Shown piece after piece: positions 39,688 through 49,348 of a stretch of DNA of 56,127 nt. The stretch covers positions 1 to 56,127 of the forward strand of contig NZ_FOPM01000025.1 in NCBI RefSeq assembly GCF_900113485.1. The letters are read 5' to 3'. The notes under the pieces were generated by a model. It worked only from the letters and a program-made list of their open reading frames with translations. It was not told where the DNA came from and made no database searches. Each line of letters opens with the position of its first letter. Within the stretch, counting starts at the first letter, position 1. The position numbers and the translations under genes were made by a program. This stretch comes from Methylobacterium gossipiicola (GTDB lineage: Bacteria; Pseudomonadota; Alphaproteobacteria; Rhizobiales; Beijerinckiaceae).

Positions 39688-42477
39688 TCACGCCTCGCGG
39701 GGCGGTGGCGATTCGAGCAGCGCGTCCAGCCCCTCGGCCCGCAGGGCGGCGACGTCGCTGGCGAACACCTCCATGACGGCGCTGCGGATCGCCGTCTGCC
39801 GATCGGGCTGCGTCACCCGCGTGCCCGTCAGGTCGGTGACGTAGAACACGTCCACGGCCCGCTCGCCGAAGGTCGCCACATGGGCCGAGGTGATGTTGAG
39901 GTTGAGGCGCCCCAGGGCCGAAGTCAGCTCGTAGAGCAGGCCCGGCCGGTCGAGGCCGGTGATCTCGATGACCGTCTCGCGGCTCGACAGGGCGTTGTCG
40001 ATGGACATGTCGGGGGGCACGAGGAAGGTCGGCGTCCGCTTGTCCGGCGGATGACGGTCGGCCACGAGTTCGGCGATGCGGATCTCGCCGCGCAAGGCCC
40101 GCTCGATGGCGGTGGTGATGCGCTTGGCCCGGCGCAACTCGTCCTCGTCCCGCTCGAACGCCCGCGACAGCAGGATCGAATCGAGGGCGAAGCCGTCCGT
40201 GGTGGTGAAGATCTGCGCATCGACGATGTTGCCGCCAAGCGCCGCGCAGGCGCCGGTGACGATGGCGAGGAGGCGCGGATGGTCCGGTGAGTAGATCGTC
40301 AGTTCGGTAATGCCGCGCACGGGGTCGGTCTCGTCGGCCGTGGCGACGGTGCGCCCGTCTTCTATCAGGGCCTTCAGGAACCCCGCGTGCTTGAACTGGC
40401 GCGTGGCGTCGACCTTGAGCCAATAGGCCTGATTGTGGCGGGCCGCGTAGGCGTCGAAGGCGTCGGAGCCCCAATCGGCCAGCTGCTCGCGCAGGCTCAT
40501 CTGGATCATGCGGACCCGGTCGGTGCGGGCGATCTCGGAATGTCCGCCGGAGAGCACCACCTCAGTCTCGTCGTAGAGGGTGCGCAGCAGGGTGCCCTTC
40601 CATGCCGTCCACACGCCCGGCCCCACGGCGCGGATATCCGCCACGGTGAGGATCATCAGGAGTTTCAGGCGCTCCAGGGTCTGCACGATCCCGGCGAACT
40701 TCTCGATGGTCTTGGGATCGGAGAGATCGCGGCTCTGGGCCGTCATCGACATGAGCAGGTGGTGCTCGACGAGCCAAGCCACCGTCTCGGTCTCGGCCGG
40801 GGTCAGGCCGAAGCGCGGCCCGAGCTTTTCGGCGATGGCCGCGCCCGCGATGGAATGGTCCTCCGGCCGGCCCTTGGCGATGTCATGCAGGAGCACGGCC
40901 ACGAACAGGGCGCGGCGGTTCGAGATCGTGTCGATGAGCCGGGTCGCGAGCGGGTGCTCCTCCTCCGTCCGGCCGGACTCGATGGCCGTGAGCACCCCGA
41001 TCGACCGCAGCAGGTGCTCGTCCACGGTGAAGTGGTGGTACATGTTGAACTGCATCATCGCGACGATGCGTCCGAAATCCGGAATGAACCGCCCGAGCAC
41101 CCCGGCCTCGTTCATGAGGCGCAGGATCGTCTCCGGCGAGTTCTTGGACGTCAGGATGTCGAGGAACAGCCGATTGGCCTCCTCGTCGGCCCGCAGGGAG
41201 TGGCCGATGAGGCGCAGGCTCCGGTTGGCCAAGCGCGTCGCGTCGGGATGGATCGGCAGGTTGTGGCGGTCGGCGAGCCAGAACAGGCGGATGAGGTTCA
41301 CGGGATCGTTCACGAACGCATCGCTGTTGCGCAGGTTGATCCGGCCGTGATCGTCCACGAAATCCTCCGCCTCGATGGCGGTGGCCCGGAAGCGATCGCG
41401 GAACCGTCCGATCCAGCGGTCGAGGACCGGCGTGCGCTTGGCGTGCCGTGCCTCGAGCGCCGCGCACACGATGGCGGTGAGGTCGCCGACATCCTTGGCG
41501 ATGAGGAAATAGGCCTTCATGAAGCGCTCGACGCCGGACAGGCCGCCGCGCGGCTCGTAGCCGAACCGCTCGGCCACCTTGGGCTGTAGCCCGAACGACA
41601 GACGCTCCTCGGAGCGACCGGTGATGAAGTGCATGTGGCACCGCACCCGCCACAGCAGTTCCTCGCAGCGCTCGAACACCCGGTACTCCTCCGGCGTGAA
41701 CAGGCCGGCGGGCACGAGTTCGCTCTGATCGCGGACCCGGTAGGTGTATTTCGCGATCCAGAACAGGGTGTTGAGATCGCGCAGCCCCCCCTTGCCGTCC
41801 TTGACGTTGGGTTCGACGAGGTAGCGCGAGGCGCCGGCCTTGTTCACGCGGGCATCGCGCTCGCGCAGCTTCGCTTCGACGAATTCCGGCGCCGTCCACA
41901 TCACGAGTTCGGTATCGAACCGGGTGACCATCTCCTCGTAGAGCGCCCGGGTGCCGAACAGGTAGCGGGCCTCCAGCAGGGAAGTCCGGATGGTCATGTC
42001 GGCGCGGCCCTCGCGCAGGCACTCCTCCACGGACCGGGTGGCGTGGCCGACCTTCAGCTTCAGGTCCCACAGCACGTACAGCATCGCCTCGACGACGCTC
42101 TCGGACCACGCCGTCTGCTTGTAGGGCAGCAGGAACAGGAGATCGATGTCGGAGCCCGGCGCCATGGTGCCCCGGCCATAGCCGCCGGTGGCCACCACGG
42201 CGAGCTGCTCGCCCGTGGACGGGTTGTCGTTGGGATAGAGCCGCCAGACCACAGCATCGTGGATGGTGCGGATCACCGCGTCCGTGAGATCGCTCAGGCG
42301 ACGGGCGCAGGCGAGACCGTCACGCTCTTCCAGGAGCCGCGCTTCGGCATCGGCGCGGCCGAGGTCCAACACGCGCCGCAATTCCGGGACGAGGGCCGCC
42401 CGCAGGCGCGTCGCCTCACGGGCGTCGCGGTCGAGCGTGTCCAGGACATCGGCGAGGGCGGCAGCGGCGTCGAACAT
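39688..42477 (-). CDS. glnD: Bifunctional [protein-PII] uridylyltransferase/uridylyl-removing enzyme
   Basis: 929 residues, full length. GlnD senses glutamine and adds or removes UMP on PII proteins, so controlling nitrogen assimilation. The nucleotidyltransferase domain has GGYGRGTMAPGSDIDLLF, the GlnD PII-uridylylation linker follows, the HD domain carries HDIAKGRPEDHS with metal ligands, and two C-terminal ACT domains (about 710-790 and 820-910) bind glutamine. Start ATG 42477 (MFDAAAAL) is favoured; ATG 42495 adds six residues. Read toward grpE. Confidence 0.97.
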   Translation of the reverse strand: MFDAAAALADVLDTLDRDAREATRLRAALVPELRRVLDLGRADAEARLLEERDGLACARRLSDLTDAVIRTIHDAVVWRLYPNDNPSTGEQLAVVATGGYGRGTMAPGSDIDLLFLLPYKQTAWSESVVEAMLYVLWDLKLKVGHATRSVEECLREGRADMTIRTSLLEARYLFGTRALYEEMVTRFDTELVMWTAPEFVEAKLRERDARVNKAGASRYLVEPNVKDGKGGLRDLNTLFWIAKYTYRVRDQSELVPAGLFTPEEYRVFERCEELLWRVRCHMHFITGRSEERLSFGLQPKVAERFGYEPRGGLSGVERFMKAYFLIAKDVGDLTAIVCAALEARHAKRTPVLDRWIGRFRDRFRATAIEAEDFVDDHGRINLRNSDAFVNDPVNLIRLFWLADRHNLPIHPDATRLANRSLRLIGHSLRADEEANRLFLDILTSKNSPETILRLMNEAGVLGRFIPDFGRIVAMMQFNMYHHFTVDEHLLRSIGVLTAIESGRTEEEHPLATRLIDTISNRRALFVAVLLHDIAKGRPEDHSIAGAAIAEKLGPRFGLTPAETETVAWLVEHHLLMSMTAQSRDLSDPKTIEKFAGIVQTLERLKLLMILTVADIRAVGPGVWTAWKGTLLRTLYDETEVVLSGGHSEIARTDRVRMIQMSLREQLADWGSDAFDAYAARHNQAYWLKVDATRQFKHAGFLKALIEDGRTVATADETDPVRGITELTIYSPDHPRLLAIVTGACAALGGNIVDAQIFTTTDGFALDSILLSRAFERDEDELRRAKRITTAIERALRGEIRIAELVADRHPPDKRTPTFLVPPDMSIDNALSSRETVIEITGLDRPGLLYELTSALGRLNLNITSAHVATFGERAVDVFYVTDLTGTRVTQPDRQTAIRSAVMEVFASDVAALRAEGLDALLESPPPREA

Positions 42478-42634
42478 GGTCAACCCCGTTAGCATGTTGG
42501 CGCAGCGGCGCCAGGGGCCTTGCGGAGGCCACTCGACGCGGCTCCGGCGCGGAACGGCTCCACCCGGTCTGGCCCGCATCGCCCGCATGCCCTAGTTTCG
42601 TCATCAACCATTTTGAAACCCGAGGGAAACGCCC

Positions 42635-43144
42635 ATGGACTCATCCGCACTGCGCGCGCTCCAGGCCCCCCTGAAGGATCAATACCGCTCCGCTCCCGAT
42701 TCGGCCTTCGTGACCCTCCGGGCCAAGGGCAGCCTCGACGACACCGCCATCGCCTGCAAGATCGAGACCGGGCGCGCCCTGGCGGTGGCCGGACTGCATC
42801 CGGCGACGGGTGGTTCCGGCGCCGAACTCTGCTCGGGCGACATGCTCCTCGAAGCCCTCGTCGCCTGCGCCGGCGTCACCGTGAAGGCGGTGGCGACGGC
42901 CCTGGAGATCGGGTTGCGCGCCGGCACCGTGAGCGCCGAGGGCGATCTCGATTTCCGCGGGACCCTCGGCGTCGACAAGGAAGCCCCCGTGGGCTTTCGC
43001 GCCATCCGCCTGTCCTTCGCCCTCGACACCGACGCCCCCCAGGAGAAGCTCGACCAGCTGCTCAAGCTGACGGAGCGCTACTGCGTGGTGTTCCAGACCC
43101 TGAACCACAAGCCAGACCTGTCGGTGTCGAGCACGCGAGGCTGA
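42635..43144 (+). CDS. OsmC-family protein
   Basis: 169 residues. OsmC/Ohr proteins reduce organic hydroperoxides with a pair of cysteines, and both expected Cys are present: C78 in LVACAGVTVKAV and C150 in TERYCVVFQTL. The Thr/Val after the first Cys and the ERYC-type second motif favour an OsmC/YhfA-like subgroup over classical Ohr. It is an independent gene, followed by large hairpins. Confidence 0.9.
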   Translation: MDSSALRALQAPLKDQYRSAPDSAFVTLRAKGSLDDTAIACKIETGRALAVAGLHPATGGSGAELCSGDMLLEALVACAGVTVKAVATALEIGLRAGTVSAEGDLDFRGTLGVDKEAPVGFRAIRLSFALDTDAPQEKLDQLLKLTERYCVVFQTLNHKPDLSVSSTRG

Positions 43145-43154
43145 CCCGCCGATG

Positions 43155-43218
43155 GGGCACTTCCCATGATCCAAGGATCACAGGAAATGCCCTATCCCGC
43201 TGATGAAGATCATCTTTT
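43155..43218 (+). terminator. Long hairpin plus short T-tailed hairpin after osmC
   Basis: GGGCACTTCCCATGATCC-AA-GGATCACAGGAAATGCCC (43155-43192) pairs over 18 bases with three mismatches. A second small stem GATGA-AGA-TCATC-TTTT is at 43202-43218. Together they probably end osmC transcription. Confidence 0.55.
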
Positions 43219-43300
43219 CTGAGCCTGACCGGCCATCACTTCGGCGGAAAATGCCGGAGCGGTCTGCGTTTCCGGTCCACCAGCCCTATCTCACCCTCGG

Positions 43301-44842
43301 ATGATATTGTTCGAGTGGATCGTCGGCGTCCTGTTCGGGGCCGTTCTGTTGGCCGCCCTGGCGCGGCGGGTGGGGGCGCCGTATCCGGCGTTCCTGGCGC
43401 TCGGGGGCATCGCCCTCGCGCTGATCCCGGCGGTGCCCAACATCGCCCTCGATCCGGAATTGGCGCTGGCCCTGTTCCTCGCCCCCGTGCTGCTCGATGC
43501 GGGCCAGGCCACCTCGCTCAGGGATCTGCGCATCCACTGGCGCCCCATCGCGGGGCTTGCGCTCGGCGCCGTGGTCGCCTCGACCCTCGCGGTCGCTCTG
43601 GTGGCCAAGCTCCTCGTGCCGGACATGCCCCTCGCGGCGGCCATCGTGCTCGGCGCCATCGTCGCCCCGCCCGATGCCGTGGCGGCGCTGTCGGTGCTGC
43701 GCCACGTCGACCTGCCACATCGCCTCACCACGATCCTGCGCGGCGAGAGCCTGCTCAACGACGCGGGCTCCCTGCTGATCTACCGCCTCGGCGTCGCGGC
43801 GGCGATGACCGGAACCTTCTCCATCGCGGCGGTCGCCCCCACCTTCCTCATCGACATCCTCGGGAGCCTCGTTCTCGGTCCGCTCCTGGCGCTCGCCTAC
43901 ACGGCGGCCATGCGGCCGGTCACGGATGCGCCGAGCGTCATCGTTCTGCAATTCGTCGCGGCCTTCGGAATCTGGATCGGCGCCGAAGCCATCCAGCTTT
44001 CGGGGGTGCTGACCGTGGTCACCTTTGCCGTCACGGCGGCACGCCTCACCGCCGGGCAGACGCCGCCCCGGACCCGCATCGTCGCCGCCGCCGTGTGGGA
44101 CACGGCGGTGTTCGTCCTCAACGTCCTCGCCTTCGTGCTCATCGGCCTGCAGATCGGACCGATTCTCGAACGGCTGCCCCGCGAGCGGCAGGTCTCCTAC
44201 GCCCTGGTGGGGGCGGCGGTGTTCGCCACCGTGGTGGTGGTGCGCATCGTCTGGGTGCTCACTGCCAACCACTTTTCGCGCCTTGGCGGCGACGGGCCGA
44301 CACGGGGCGACCGAGGGCCCGCCGCCGCGACGGCGGTGGCCTGGGCGGGCATGCGCGGCATCGTCACCATCGCGACGGCCCTCGCGTTGCCGGAGGGAAA
44401 TCCGGGCTTTCCCCACCGCGATCTCATCGTGCTGACCGCCTTCTGCGTCGTCATCGGCACGCTGACGATCCAGGGACTGACCCTGCGACCGCTCCTCGGA
44501 CACCTCGGCCTCAAGGACGACGACCCCGTGGGCCGCGAGATCGGGCACGGCCGCACCCAGGCCTACGAGGCGGCCTTCCACAGCCTCGACGGCGAGACCG
44601 GCCCGCATGTCGAAGCCCTGCGCGAGGAGTTCCGGGTGGCCCTGCAGCAGGCCGAAGCCCAGGACGGGCTCGCCCCCGAGAGTCTGCCGGCCGACACCGC
44701 CCGCCGCGCCGCCATCGAGGCCGCCCGCGACCGGGTGCTGGCCTTGCGCAGTACCGGGGAGATCGGCGACGATGCCTACGCCGTTCTGGAAGAGGCGTTC
44801 GATTGGGCCGAGCTCAACGCGACGCCGCGCGCCGAGCGATAG
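43301..44842 (+). CDS. CPA1-family Na+/H+ antiporter
   Basis: 513 residues with about 12 membrane helices, then a cytoplasmic tail of ~110 residues. Ion-binding and family motifs are ALFLAPVLLDAGQATSL, IVAPPDAVAALSVL (the usual DP site), RGESLLNDAGSLLIYRL, and VAWAGMRGIVTIATALALP. These match NhaP/NhaK-like sodium/proton exchangers of pH and sodium homeostasis. The tail holds an EALREEFRVALQQAEAQ helix. Reads toward gshB with a 6-bp gap. Confidence 0.94.
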   Translation: MILFEWIVGVLFGAVLLAALARRVGAPYPAFLALGGIALALIPAVPNIALDPELALALFLAPVLLDAGQATSLRDLRIHWRPIAGLALGAVVASTLAVALVAKLLVPDMPLAAAIVLGAIVAPPDAVAALSVLRHVDLPHRLTTILRGESLLNDAGSLLIYRLGVAAAMTGTFSIAAVAPTFLIDILGSLVLGPLLALAYTAAMRPVTDAPSVIVLQFVAAFGIWIGAEAIQLSGVLTVVTFAVTAARLTAGQTPPRTRIVAAAVWDTAVFVLNVLAFVLIGLQIGPILERLPRERQVSYALVGAAVFATVVVVRIVWVLTANHFSRLGGDGPTRGDRGPAAATAVAWAGMRGIVTIATALALPEGNPGFPHRDLIVLTAFCVVIGTLTIQGLTLRPLLGHLGLKDDDPVGREIGHGRTQAYEAAFHSLDGETGPHVEALREEFRVALQQAEAQDGLAPESLPADTARRAAIEAARDRVLALRSTGEIGDDAYAVLEEAFDWAELNATPRAER

Positions 44843-44848
44843 GCCCGG

Positions 44849-45802
44849 TCAGGCGTGACCGGTGCCGACCTTCGCCTCGATGGCGTCCCAGACGGACACC
44901 GCGAGATCGGGACCGCCCAGGCGCTTGATGGCGCGGATGCCCGTCGGCGACGTCACGTTGATCTCCGTGAGGTTGCCGTCGATGACGTCGATGCCGACGA
45001 GGAGGAGGCCGCGACGCCTGAGTTCGGGGCCGATGGCGGCGCAGATTTCGCGCTCGCGCGGGGTCAGGTCCGAAGCGGCGGCGGCCCCGCCGCGTACCAT
45101 GTTGGAGCGAATGTCGTTCACGGCCGGGACCCGGTTGATGGCGCCCATGGGTTCGCCGTCGACGAGGATGATGCGCTTGTCGCCCTCGGTGATGCGCGGC
45201 AGGAAGCGCTGCACCACCCATTGCTCGCGGAACGTCACCGAGAACAGGTCGAACATCGAGCCGAAATTCGCGTCCTCCGGCAGCACCCGGAACACCGCCG
45301 CGCCGCCGTGCCCGTGAAGTGGCTTCATCACGATGGCGCCGTGCTCGGCCCGGAACGCCTCGATCTCCGCCTTATCGCGGGTGATGAGGGTCGGCGGCAT
45401 CAAGGTGGGAAAGTCGAGGACGAACAGCTTCTCGGGGGCGTTGCGCACCTCCCGGGGATTGTTCACCACCAGGGTCGAGGCGGGCAACCGCTCCAGCATG
45501 TGGGTGGCGGTGATGTAGGCCATGTCGAAGGGCGGGTCCTGGCGCATGAGCACCACGTCGGCCTCCGACAGGTCCATCCGCTCCGGCTCCCCGAGGGTCG
45601 CGTGCGCGCCCTCGACATCCTGCACGGTCAGGGCCTCCACCCGCGCCGTCACGCGACCGTTCTGCTGCGACAGCCGATCGGGCGTGTAATGCACGAGCCG
45701 GTGCCCCCGTGCCTGCGCCTCGAGGAGCAGGGCGAAGGTGGTGTCACCGGCGATCCGGATCGCCCGGATCGAATCCATCTGGACCGCGACGGTCAGGGCC
45801 AT
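44849..45802 (-). CDS. gshB: Glutathione synthetase
   Basis: 317 residues, ATP-grasp ligase adding glycine to gamma-glutamylcysteine. The N-terminal [64 protein letters not shown], then [30 protein letters not shown] and [13 protein letters not shown] are textbook prokaryotic GshB. Start ATG 45802; a longer frame adds only three residues. Confidence 0.97.
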   Translation of the reverse strand: MALTVAVQMDSIRAIRIAGDTTFALLLEAQARGHRLVHYTPDRLSQQNGRVTARVEALTVQDVEGAHATLGEPERMDLSEADVVLMRQDPPFDMAYITATHMLERLPASTLVVNNPREVRNAPEKLFVLDFPTLMPPTLITRDKAEIEAFRAEHGAIVMKPLHGHGGAAVFRVLPEDANFGSMFDLFSVTFREQWVVQRFLPRITEGDKRIILVDGEPMGAINRVPAVNDIRSNMVRGGAAAASDLTPREREICAAIGPELRRRGLLLVGIDVIDGNLTEINVTSPTGIRAIKRLGGPDLAVSVWDAIEAKVGTGHA

Positions 45803-45852
45803 GGCTCTCAAGCCTCCAAGGTTCGGAAATCGGGGTCGAGAGCCGGCCGGTC

Positions 45853-46134
45853 CTACTTCTGCGACTTGCCGCCCGTGCGCCTGTCGTAGTCACCGATGGC
45901 CGCCTTGCACTCGGGTGAGAGGCGCGCGCGATTGCGATCCATGCAGGTCTCGGCATCCTTGCTGTTGGGATCGACGCCAGCGCAGAGACGGAAATAATCG
46001 TTGGCGCAGCCGAGCTGCAAGCCCTGGTCCTCACGCTGGGCCTGGGCGGGTCCGGCCGCCAGCAGCGCCAGGGCGAACGGCGCGATCTTCAGGGCCGTCG
46101 AGAGGCTCAAGGGTCGTGACGTCATCACGCGCAT
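45853..46134 (-). CDS. Small exported cysteine-rich protein
   Basis: 93 residues. A signal peptide (to AQA-Q, residue 33) is followed by a ~60-residue mature part with Cys at LGCAND, LCAGVD, ETCMD and PECK, the spacing of a single Cys-rich (GLG1-like) repeat. The four cysteines would form two disulfides in the periplasm. Function unknown. It is next upstream of gshB on the same strand (50 bp), so cotranscription is possible. Confidence 0.75.
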   Translation of the reverse strand: MRVMTSRPLSLSTALKIAPFALALLAAGPAQAQREDQGLQLGCANDYFRLCAGVDPNSKDAETCMDRNRARLSPECKAAIGDYDRRTGGKSQK

Positions 46135-46658
46135 CCTGCGGTGTCCTTCGTTCGGAGGAAGAGTATCAGGGGGGCATATCGGGCGACCCCGGCGGTTAGC
46201 AAGCGCGCGAAAGCCCACGCTTGTTCCCGACAGGATGGGAGGCGGCGCGTCGCCTGCGACGCTCCGGACGAGGCCGCCGCAAAGGCGGGGCGGGGGCGCG
46301 AGGCGAGTTCCCGAGGGGGGCCGGCCGGTTCCGGCGAGGGATGCGCGAGCCGTTTCGGAGCGGGCGTTGCATGCCCGCCACAGCCCCGGAGCGGGTCCGG
46401 TCTCCGCGCTCGGGCAGTGCCCTGGCCCCTTCAAGCCGTCGGCCGGGACAGCGATCCATCCGATCCCGCAACGATCCGTTAACCATCTCGTGATGATCTT
46501 GCTTCACGCCACGGCCAACGGACACCTTCGGAAGGACTTCCTCCGGTCGCGGGGCACAGAGGCCCCCCTCCGATCGGAGGGGGCGAAGACCTCCCTCCGA
46601 TCGGAGGGAATGCCGGGTCCCCCCGGCACGCGCCAGCCAGAGGACGGGAACGCAGCCG
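46135..46658. other. Long intergenic region with two twin palindromes
   Basis: About 520 bases without a convincing gene. It contains the divergent promoters, a relatively AT-rich block at about 46480-46510, and two near-identical palindromes at 46564-46609 (listed separately). Several open frames cross it, but all lack plausible starts or continue through other genes in the wrong frame. Confidence 0.45.
46564..46609. repeat. Pair of CTCCGATCGGAG palindromes, 27 bp apart
   Basis: CCCCCTCCGATCGGAGGGGG (46564-46583, perfect) and TCCCTCCGATCGGAGGGA (46592-46609, perfect), centres 27 bp apart. They lie about 50-95 bp before a small gene on the plus strand, a position suited to a dimeric regulator or RNA structures. 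Confidence 0.75.
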
Positions 46659-46877
46659 ATGAACTTCGACAGGTCACCCGATACGGGAGGTCCCGAGCGT
46701 CCGACGGCCACCGTCGTGACCTTTCCGGGACCCGGCTCCCGCCGCTTCCGCCACCTCGACGAAGCCACGCGCGGAACGATCCTCCTGTTCACCGGCATCC
46801 GATACGAGCGCATGCCGGAGACGACGGCCCCGATGGGTCCCGAAACCCAGGCCGCCCGCCTGCGCCGCCACTCCTGA
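46659..46877 (+). CDS. Small protein of unknown function
   Basis: 72 residues from ATG 46659, with GAGGACGGGA upstream as ribosome site. No signal peptide. Highlights are ATVVTFPGPGSRRFRHLDEATRG and a hydrophobic ILLFTGIRYERM core, a pattern that I associate with short conserved proteins in Methylobacteriaceae, without a name. Spacing and the clear Shine-Dalgarno support it being real. Confidence 0.5.
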   Translation: MNFDRSPDTGGPERPTATVVTFPGPGSRRFRHLDEATRGTILLFTGIRYERMPETTAPMGPETQAARLRRHS

Positions 46878-47005
46878 GACACGCTCCGGTCGGTGGTCCG
46901 AGGCCGCTTCGGCTTCGACGCATCGCCTCGGCGGTCGCCCCGGCTTTCGCGACACGCCTGCGAAACCGCCCGGCCTCCCGCTTTTCCTGGACGACAGACC
47001 CATCG

Positions 47006-47833
47006 ATGCCGCCCAACTCCCTTCTTCGTCGCTCCCGCGGCGCCCTCGCCCTCGCGGTGACTCTCGCCCCCCTCGTCGCGGGCTGCGCCCAGAAGGGTGA
47101 TTTCGGGCGGTCGCAGCCCGGGGCCTGGAACACCTTCCTGGAGACCGCCGGCACCCTGGCCGCCCGCGAACGCGGCGAGGCGGCCGCGCTCTATCCCTTC
47201 ACCGACGACGAGGGCGAGTTGCGCGACCGGGCCTGGCGCTTCCTCATGCCCACGTCTCCGCTCGTCGCGTTCACGGACATCCTCGCCAACCTGACCCGCA
47301 CCCGCATCCTGCCGGAATCCTGGCGGCCGGACAGTCCGCAAGCCTTTTACGAGACCTTGATGGACCGTCCGTTCCGGTCCCCCGTCTCGCGCTATCACCG
47401 CCTGTCGGACGATATCGGCGCCGATGCGCGCCTCCTGCCGATCTTCGCCGCCACGGCGACGCGGGTGATCCAGGCCGACGCCCTGCGCCTGCGCAGCATC
47501 CAGTTCTCGCGCTCCCTCGACGATTGGGACGTGCGCAACGCGCAGATGCGGGTCACCGAGAACCGCTGCCTCATCGCCTGGGTGCGCCTCGAGACGGATC
47601 TCCGCATCGCCCGCTATCGCTTCGCCCTCGAACACCTCCTCATCGCCGTGCCCTCGCCGGAAGGCGCCCTCGTCGAGCGCACCCTGCGAGCCCTTGAGGC
47701 CCGCCGCCCCATCCTCGACGCCCTGGTGCCCCCGGGCTCGGAGGATCGCTGCGCCTTCGCCGGGCCGGCCGTCGAGGCCGTGGTCGCCCTTCCGCCGCCC
47801 CCGCCGGCCCGGCCCATCGTCGCCAAATATTGA
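47006..47833 (+). CDS. Lipoprotein of unknown function
   Basis: 275 residues from ATG 47006. The N-terminus has Arg residues, a hydrophobic core and lipobox LVAGC with C27 as the lipidation site. The mature part is largely helical, with AFYETLMDRPFRSPVSRYHRLSDDI, IFAATATRVIQADALRLRS and HLLIAVPSPEG segments, and ends in a Pro-rich tail. I recognise no domain. It precedes the membrane protein gene (87 bp gap, same strand), so the two could work together at the envelope. Confidence 0.75.
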   Translation: MPPNSLLRRSRGALALAVTLAPLVAGCAQKGDFGRSQPGAWNTFLETAGTLAARERGEAAALYPFTDDEGELRDRAWRFLMPTSPLVAFTDILANLTRTRILPESWRPDSPQAFYETLMDRPFRSPVSRYHRLSDDIGADARLLPIFAATATRVIQADALRLRSIQFSRSLDDWDVRNAQMRVTENRCLIAWVRLETDLRIARYRFALEHLLIAVPSPEGALVERTLRALEARRPILDALVPPGSEDRCAFAGPAVEAVVALPPPPPARPIVAKY

Positions 47834-47920
47834 TCCGGTTTCCCTCGGCAAACGCGCCCGCCGGACACCGCCCCGCGCGGCCTTCCGGAAGCGTCCAATG
47901 ATCGGGCGACAGGATGGAGC

Positions 47921-49312
47921 ATGGAGACGCCGTTGCAGGCCCTCGCGTGGCTGGCGCTGACGGGGGCCGCGGCGTTCGCGGTGTTCGGTCATCCCGATCT
48001 GCGGATCGACGACGCCTTCATCACGCTTCACAACGCCCGCACGCTCCTGGCCGGGGGCGCCGACCCGGCCTATGCCGGCGCCACGGCCCTCACGGGGGCG
48101 ACGAGCGCCGTGCACCTCGTGGCCATCGCGGGCCTCGGCCTGCTGATGCCCCTGGAGACGGCGAGCGGCGTCGTCTCCCTCGTCGGCATCCTGCTCTATG
48201 CCGCCGGCCTCGACCGGATGGCGGTGCAGTCGGGCTGCAGCCGAATCCTGCTCGTGAGCCTCGGGCTCCTCACCGGCTATCAGGCCCTCCATCTCGTCAA
48301 CGGCCTCGAATCCGGCCTTGCGGCGGCGGCCGTGGCCTGGGCCCTGGTACTGCGCGACGCGCGATGGTTACCGGTGCTGTGCGGAACCCTGCCGTTCATC
48401 CGGCCTGAACTCGCCCTTCTGGCCCTGCCCCTCCTCGCCCGCCAAGGCTGGTTCCTGCGCCGGGCGCCGGACCGGCTCCTGCGGGCCGGCTTCCTCGCCG
48501 TCGCCGCTGCCGCGCCCTGGATGGCCCTGTCCTGGGCGATGACGGGCGGTCTCGTCCCGGCGACGGGCGGCGCCAAGGTGCTCTTCTTCGCCGAGGCCGG
48601 CCTCCCCCTCAGCGACAAGCTCGCCCTCGCAGCCTCCGCCTGTCTTCACGCGGCGATCCTCCTCCTCGCCATCGGCCTCGGCGGCTTGGCGCGGAAGCCG
48701 GCCGGATGGTGCGGCGCCGCCTTCCTGCTGCTCTGGCTCGGGACGGCCACGTGGGTGTTCCCCGGGGGATTGGCCCACAATCACGGTCGCTATTTCGTGG
48801 AAGCGGTGCCCGTCCTGCTGTTCGGCCTGTCCGAACTCCTGACGGCGGAGCGGCGCCTGATGGCCGGCGTCCTGATCCTGTGCGTCCTCGGCCTGCAGGT
48901 GAAGACGTTCGCGGCGGCCCGCGACACGCAGCGCATGGCCCGGACCCGCGATGCGATGATCGCCACCCTGAACGCCGAAGTGCCGCTTCACGCTCGGGTC
49001 GCGGTGCACGATGCCGGCGACATCGCTTGGCGGCGGCCGGACCTTCGCCTGACCGACGTGGTGGGCCTGAAGACCCCGGACAGCATCCGGGCCTTCGCCC
49101 AGCATCCCGTCCGGAACGGGGATCGCGGCGCCGCCCTGGCGGCGATCCTCGCGGCGTCCGGGGCGGGGTATTTCGTCTGCCTCACGGGGGACCCATTCTG
49201 GTCCACCCTCGCCACGGACCTCGTCCGCTCCGGGCAACGCCTCGAAGCCCTCAACGCGGGCAGCGCCTATACGGTCTACCACCTCGTGCCCGATGGTCGC
49301 CCGGGGGACTGA
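47921..49312 (+). CDS. GT-C-like multi-pass membrane protein
   Basis: 463 residues, ten or so membrane segments. The N-terminal first loop has D30-D31 in RIDDAFITLHNARTLL, resembling the acidic catalytic motif of GT-C polyprenyl-phosphate glycosyltransferases (arabinofuranosyl or ArnT-like). GLESGLAAAAVAWALV, LPFIRPELALLAL and NHGRYFVEAVPVLLF fit the pattern. A C-terminal soluble domain is present. The donor and acceptor are unknown. Likely an envelope glycan modifier, by fold inference only. Confidence 0.75.
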   Translation: METPLQALAWLALTGAAAFAVFGHPDLRIDDAFITLHNARTLLAGGADPAYAGATALTGATSAVHLVAIAGLGLLMPLETASGVVSLVGILLYAAGLDRMAVQSGCSRILLVSLGLLTGYQALHLVNGLESGLAAAAVAWALVLRDARWLPVLCGTLPFIRPELALLALPLLARQGWFLRRAPDRLLRAGFLAVAAAAPWMALSWAMTGGLVPATGGAKVLFFAEAGLPLSDKLALAASACLHAAILLLAIGLGGLARKPAGWCGAAFLLLWLGTATWVFPGGLAHNHGRYFVEAVPVLLFGLSELLTAERRLMAGVLILCVLGLQVKTFAAARDTQRMARTRDAMIATLNAEVPLHARVAVHDAGDIAWRRPDLRLTDVVGLKTPDSIRAFAQHPVRNGDRGAALAAILAASGAGYFVCLTGDPFWSTLATDLVRSGQRLEALNAGSAYTVYHLVPDGRPGD

Positions 49313-49348
49313 TCCACCGCATCCGAAGACGATGCCGGCGGAACGCCG

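Noticed and set aside
43315..44928. A 537-codon plus-strand frame overlapping the Na+/H+ antiporter
   Set aside because: Arg/Pro/Ala-rich shadow in another frame; the antiporter frame has clear family motifs and membrane segments.
46001..47833. A long frame joining the lipoprotein to upstream sequence
   Set aside because: The signal peptide and lipobox start at 47006; upstream translation is low complexity and passes through another gene.
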